From Trichosporon coremiiforme (Eukaryota; Basidiomycota; Tremellomycetes; Trichosporonales; Trichosporonaceae): 64,000 nt of DNA. Where the stretch lies: assembly GCA_039545355.1 (NCBI GenBank), contig BCJJ01000017.1, positions 496,001 through 560,000 of the forward strand, written 5' to 3'. The notes under the pieces are model-generated. The model had not been told where the DNA came from, searched no databases, and saw only the letters and a list, made by a program, of their open reading frames with translations. The position numbers and the translations under genes are program-made. Positions 57,785 through 64,000 of the stretch are shown piece after piece. Every line of letters begins with the position of its first letter. Positions within the stretch are counted from its first letter, which is position 1.

Positions 57785-58573
57785 GCTAGCTTTCCCGTGA
57801 TGCGCGAGTTGTAATGTTCTGCATAGTCGCTTGTCCAGCCGCGAGTTGGCGAGTCGCATTCGTACATTTATCAGTTACCTCATTAACCATTACCATATGA
57901 TAGCGATGCTAGTATTGAGTGCACATGTAACAAAGTGCGAATCGGATGACAGCCGTAGCCGCAGGGAGGACTGAGTCAGCAATGTCGTTGATGTGCTTGG
58001 CAGTAGTGCAGAACCTTCCGACAGGGAGCTCAAACAGCCGCGGCGTGTGACATCACAGCACGCGAGCATAACGTGGAACGGACATATGAGCCAGAGTCCG
58101 AGGCAGTGATCGGGCAAAAGCGGGACCTGATTCGAGGTCCAAAAGATGGTACGACGATTTTTTTCTGACACGTCGATCCCTAAGGTGATGTGGCCGAAAA
58201 AATGTGGCACGACACAATGGTCAATAGGGAAGGCGCCCGAGGCCTGATGCCTGGGTGACCCGGAGCTAGAGTGGTGATGGCACCATAGCCCAAAGGTCGG
58301 ACGCGACGCGCCTGCAGCCTTGGCTGGTGCTTCCCCGGGCCCCTCCGGCCTCCGTCCTGGGTGTTGGCGCTGCAAGCTGCATGCAATCGTGCGATTCAGG
58401 GAGAGCCCCCCGCCCGTCCGCAGAACCAACCAACGGGGGTCGGGTCGTATCATAATCCTTGACGCATCCTGTTGCCTCCTGGTGGATTGTTGCTGTTTAA
58501 GTTCGTTTACTTGTCAACTTTCCTGTTTCTTGTCTCGTTGCTCGACACCCCCCGACCGACTAGACGGAACACC
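57785..58573 (+). promoter_or_regulatory. ERG11 promoter region
   Basis: No coding frame is seen. The last 190 nt before the ERG11 ATG lack any ATG and are pyrimidine-rich, like a leader. I looked for an Sre1-type sterol element (ATCACCCCAC-like) and found only a weak resemblance on the minus strand near 58269-58278, not enough to call. Confidence 0.4.
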
Positions 58574-60767
<2,194 letters not shown>

Positions 60768-61560
60768 GCAGCGATTGCGCGCTTGCTGACCTGGCGAGCT
60801 TGTCGGTACAGCTCGTTATGTCTACCACACCTATACCCCCTGACCATATACTAGAATGCTCGTAGATACTCTCCATGCTATGTTTTTTGCATAATGACCG
60901 ATGGAAGACCCTTCGCAGTGCGCAGCCAAGTGCGCACCACTTTGAGCAAAGACATAGTGGACATCGTACTTGGCGGGCAACGGATCGTGGGGTGACTCGG
61001 GGCTACAGTCATGATTATCGGGCCTCTATGCAAAGCAGGCGACTGGAGAAGGCAGCCGCGATGCATGATTGTAAGCCATAACCTCGGAAAGAGAATGCCC
61101 ACATCCCTGCCAAGTGACAGGTGTATGCAGGACGTCACCGTAAGCGGCTTGAAATGCAGCCCGGCTCAGTCGAAGCCGGTGCTTGCCGATGGAGAGATGC
61201 CGCTTATCTCGGAAGGTGAGTTGTAACCGATCATCGCATCGCACCTCCACATCGGATGTTTCACCCTGTCTTCTCATCGCACTCTTCGTCACCACCTCGC
61301 CAACTCAACACCTTCACTGCATCGTAAGCCCACGGCTGTGTCGCATCCGATGCAGCATCCAGGGTGGTCGCCGCTACGCTCAGGTAGTACGCAATCAGCC
61401 ACCATGATTAGCCGCGACTGCCTTCCCTCTTGTGACTTCCCCATCGCGAATTTCCATTCCAACTTTGCCCATTTCTTCACTGCTCCCTCTTTCTTGCTGG
61501 CGATCCTGTTCTCTCTCCCTATATCGATGCCTTGACAACCATCCAAACAACCCTCTCCTT

Positions 61561-61616
61561 GTGTGACGAAAGCCTCCCAGCAACAAGAGTGTGACGAAAG
61601 CCTACCAGCAACAAGA
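61561..61616. repeat. 28-nt tandem duplication
   Basis: Two adjacent copies of GTGTGACGAAAGCCTCCCAG plus CAACAAGA (28 nt each) differ at one base. The duplication is noncoding and probably within the leader of the gene at 62112. Confidence 0.8.
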
Positions 61617-61784
61617 AACAGCGAGATGGTATGTCCTTCCCCGGAAGCTTCGCCAACACGATGTCTTCCTCGCTCCTGGCTTCACGGCTTCCGTCTTCCG
61701 CTTTTCAGCCCCTAATGTCACAGAAGGATACGGGGTGAGAACGCGCTGTCCCACTGCTCAGTGGGATGGCTTCTTGTTTTTGCA

Positions 61785-61821
61785 CGCCTTCCTGCGTCGC
61801 CTTCCTGCGTCGCCTTCCTCA
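61785..61821. repeat. 13-nt tandem repeat, nearly three copies
   Basis: The unit CGCCTTCCTGCGT is present twice, followed by a partial third copy CGCCTTCCT. Confidence 0.75.
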
Positions 61822-61961
61822 GTGAGTCTTCCCAACCAGATGGCCACAGTGTGAGGCAGGCAAGTCGAACGACACTGCCGTCATTGCGACTGCGGACCGC
61901 AGCGAGGTGGCGCAAAGCGCGCCGATGATTCCCGCGGTCTGGTTGTGTTAGGGGCTCACAA

Positions 61962-62091
61962 GTGAGCACCGCACTTTCACAGTCGTGGAGCGCGTGTTGG
62001 GAGCGTGAAGCCTCACTGGCTCCTCGGCTTATCAGCGCGTGCAGTTGGATGTTCCTCTTCGACAACCAACCTGCTGACTTGTCCCCAGATG
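61962..62091 (+). other. Probable 5'-UTR intron
   Basis: GTGAGC at 61962 and CTGACTTGTCCCCAG ending at 62091 form a good 130-nt intron. The exon that follows carries an in-frame stop before the ATG at 62112, so this intron is in the 5' UTR. Confidence 0.5.
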
Positions 62092-62111
62092 AAGCGCAAA
62101 AGTAGTGCCGC

Positions 62112-63480
62112 ATGATCCGCGGCTTCCTCAAGAAGGTGAGTCTCCTTCCTTTGATGTTGGCTGACACTTTAGGTGGATAACAATGAACCGTTTGTCATTA
62201 CCGATGACGATGACGACGATGTCATGATCGTCGACACCCCCTACAAGGTGAGTTTTCCGTCGATGCTGCAACTCGGTGCTCCTTGGTTGTTTTCGCCACC
62301 ACTTGGCTGACTCGTCAGAAGCCCGCATCGTACTTGTTCGTCTCGTCAAGGTAAGTGCCATGCCATTCTCCAGTTGTCGTAGTGCTACCGGAGCCGTCGC
62401 TGACTTGCCAGGCTGTACGACACGAGCTGCTCGGCTCATTCGACTTTACGTCTCGCCTCTCCGAGGGACCCCTCCCTCTGTCTTGGTGGTTGTCGCTCCC
62501 TTACGAGGGAAAGAACCGCCAGACTCCCGCCCTCCAAGCCGTGCGCGGAGGCCCCCCTATCCTTCGCCGAGCGCGTGGCCAATGCCCGCGCAGCGGCGAA
62601 GATTAAGTGGAACACCACGGCGGGCAAGGCATGGCGCGCCGAGTATAACAAGTCTTCAAAGGGAGTGGCAGCTCGACCCCACTACTGGGTTTCATCGCTT
62701 GCCCAGCGCACGCTCGTTCGCTGGCGCGAGGCCACCGCCCGCATGCGCGCGACTGAGGCGCGCTGCCGCGCGAGGTTCAAGGCGAACCTGGCGGCCGCTG
62801 AGGCAGCTCTGGCTGCTGGTGCCGACGTTGCCGACCTCCCCGAAGCGCAGCGCAGGGCGCTCACTTGCTACGCCAACGGGCGAGCGAGGGATCAGAAGGA
62901 GAGTGGAAAGCGTTCGACCGACAACGCATCCTGGCAGGCGGCCAAGGATGCCGGAGTCGCTGAGGCGGACATGACTCCGGGCCAGCGCAAAGCAGGGAAG
63001 CCATGGACTCGGCAGAAGAATAACCGGGAGATGGCCCATGCTGCCGGTGTTCAGGCAGCGGCCAAGCTGGCGGCAGGGATGAATCTGGCCGAGGACGAGG
63101 AAAAGGGGCATAAGCGTGGTCAGACAACGCTCCTCCCCACGGCCGCCATTCCCCTCACCGACTACGGGGGATCTGCCGCCGGCATGCCCTTGACCAACTC
63201 TGGCGGTGGGGAGGCGCGCTCTTCGACTCATCTCGCCGCTCCGTGTCGAGGGAACAAGGCCGAGATCTGTGTGGCCATCCGCCACGAGTGGTGGTCTCCT
63301 TCCACCCAAGCTCTAGGCACTACGCCTTTGCCGCAGGCCACGAGTGGTGCCCAAGCGCACCACGACCGGTGCCAACATGCAGTCGCCTGTTCTTCATTCC
63401 TTCAAATGGCTCCCTTCCCTGCCATTCGCGGCACCCGTCTGAAGAGTACTGAGGAAGAAGCAGAAGACGCGGAGACATAG
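62112..63480 (+). CDS. Uncharacterised basic protein
   Basis: Four exons (62112-62135, 62173-62247, 62319-62350, 62412-63480) join in frame to 399 residues. The short start MIRGFLKKVDNNEPFVITDD contains an Asp run and MIVDTPYKKP. A long Ala/Arg/Lys-rich region follows (FAERVANARAAAKIKW, AGKAWRAEYNKSSKG, ATARMRATEARCRARFKANL, KPWTRQKNNREMAHAAG) that is predicted by eye to be largely helical and basic, with a repeated A-x-R-x-x-A pattern. The C-terminal 120 residues are low-complexity. I recognise no domain; a nucleic-acid-binding role is possible from composition alone. Splice sites fit the local consensus, including two CTGAC branch sites. Confidence 0.72.
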
Positions 63481-63867
63481 GAGAAAAACAGGAAGTGCAG
63501 GTGCTCCATTGCAAAAGAAGGAGAAGGCTAAGGAGACAAGGGTGTTACCTTGCCAATTTGCGCGTAGAACAAGCTGCACTATTTGATAGAGACATATCAT
63601 GCGAAGCCTGTTTGTGCATGTCAAAGTGCGAAGGAAGAAGCGCGCTGATACTCCCCCTCTGGTAGTGAAACGGGCAGCGCAGACCATTATTTCGACCCTC
63701 GGACCACGTAAAGTTACACTGCTGACTATCCCCACTGCGGAACATGAGGAATTATTCAAGGGAATGACGATTTAACATCCGAGTCATTTTGACCAGACTT
63801 GATGCTACGGATTACAAGAGATATACGTGTTGAAGACTGCTGAAATTAGAACAATATACTCAACCGA
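63481..63867. other. Convergent 3'-UTR interval
   Basis: AT-richer sequence between two facing stop codons; no gene seen. Confidence 0.5.
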
Positions 63868-64000
63868 CTACTCGACTCTGGCTCGCTCCTCGGCCCTGTG
63901 CCTCCTGCGACTGCGGCTCCTACTCTTCCCCCTCTGGGTTTCCCTGCCTCGCGCACTCTCCTCGTCCGGGTGCCTTCCGATACGGAGCGCAAAGCTAGAC
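63868..64000 (-). CDS. C-terminal end of a protein with RS-like tail (runs off right edge)
   Basis: On the minus strand a frame is open from the window edge to a TAG at 63868-63870. It reads SSFALRIGRHPDEE, then SARGRETQRG and KSRSRSRRRHRAEERARVE. The Arg/Ser tail resembles those of splicing or RNA-binding proteins, but only 43 residues are visible, so the function is open. The codon bias and the position, convergent with the preceding gene, support it being real. Confidence 0.5.
   Translation of the reverse strand, partial: SSFALRIGRHPDEESARGRETQRGKSRSRSRRRHRAEERARVE

Larger units (their letters stand above)
60768..61961. other. 3' UTR of ERG11 and leader region of the next gene
   Basis: No coding frame is seen. 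A pyrimidine-rich stretch from about 61220 may be leader sequence. Two small tandem repeats (61561-61616 and 61785-61821) lie within it. Confidence 0.45.

Noticed and set aside
58265..58280. Possible Sre1 sterol element (ATCACCACTC on the minus strand)
   Set aside because: Only partial agreement with the ATCACCCCAC-type consensus; not distinguishable from chance.

Overview
The window is nuclear DNA of a basidiomycete fungus. Genes are split by very short introns (about 30-60 nt) with GTGAGY/GTAAGY donors, an unusually regular AGCTGAC/AGCTAAC branch motif and a CAG acceptor. Codon third positions are GC-rich, and the lanosterol demethylase, LSM5, RRP4, PRMT1 and STRIPAK (Far11) proteins are of fungal type. 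The intron style and the protein sequences suggest Tremellomycetes, perhaps Trichosporonales; that rank is my inference, not something I could test.

Layout. 1-4.9 kb: the start of a MAT2B-like reductase (minus), tubulin cofactor B (plus), a tiny two-repeat Myb/SANT-like protein (plus), a puzzling stretch full of intron-like motifs, and an alpha/beta hydrolase (minus). 4.9-8.7 kb has no convincing gene. 8.75-31.8 kb is gene-dense: a 1,718-residue disordered protein, GPN2 GTPase, twinfilin, RNase P subunit p30, PRMT1, a BAG co-chaperone, cytochrome c heme lyase, Far11/STRIP, a RINGv membrane ubiquitin ligase, an unknown protein and exosome RRP4. 31.8-38.1 kb is again empty. 38.1-43 kb holds a peroxiredoxin-like protein, an unknown Ser/Pro-rich protein and LSM5. 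43-51.1 kb is empty. 51.1-57.8 kb is one C2H2 zinc-finger regulator with an exceptional leader. 58.6-60.8 kb is ERG11/CYP51. 62.1-63.5 kb is a basic protein of unknown function, and the end of a further minus-strand gene with an RS-like tail enters at the right edge.

The genes are mostly unrelated housekeeping functions: RNA processing (RPP30, RRP4, LSM5), cytoskeleton (TBCB, twinfilin), signalling (Far11, PRMT1), mitochondria (heme lyase) and sterol synthesis (ERG11). They do not form a pathway cluster. I found no transposon, CRISPR array, rRNA or credible tRNA.

The strongest unexplained signal is in front of the zinc-finger gene. Positions 51096-53031 (1,936 nt) contain no ATG at all. Positions 54138-55315 (1,178 nt) contain only one AG dinucleotide, although GA and CT are common there. 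Together these fit a roughly 1.9-kb leader exon under selection against upstream start codons, joined through a roughly 2.4-kb 5'-UTR intron that has a giant AG-exclusion zone before its acceptor, just upstream of the start codon. Other points of interest are a large acidic insertion inside the second twinfilin ADF domain, a lost first cysteine in a peroxiredoxin-like protein, long E-box-containing introns in ERG11, and a seven-codon upstream ORF that ends in an ATGA overlap with the start of the giant protein.
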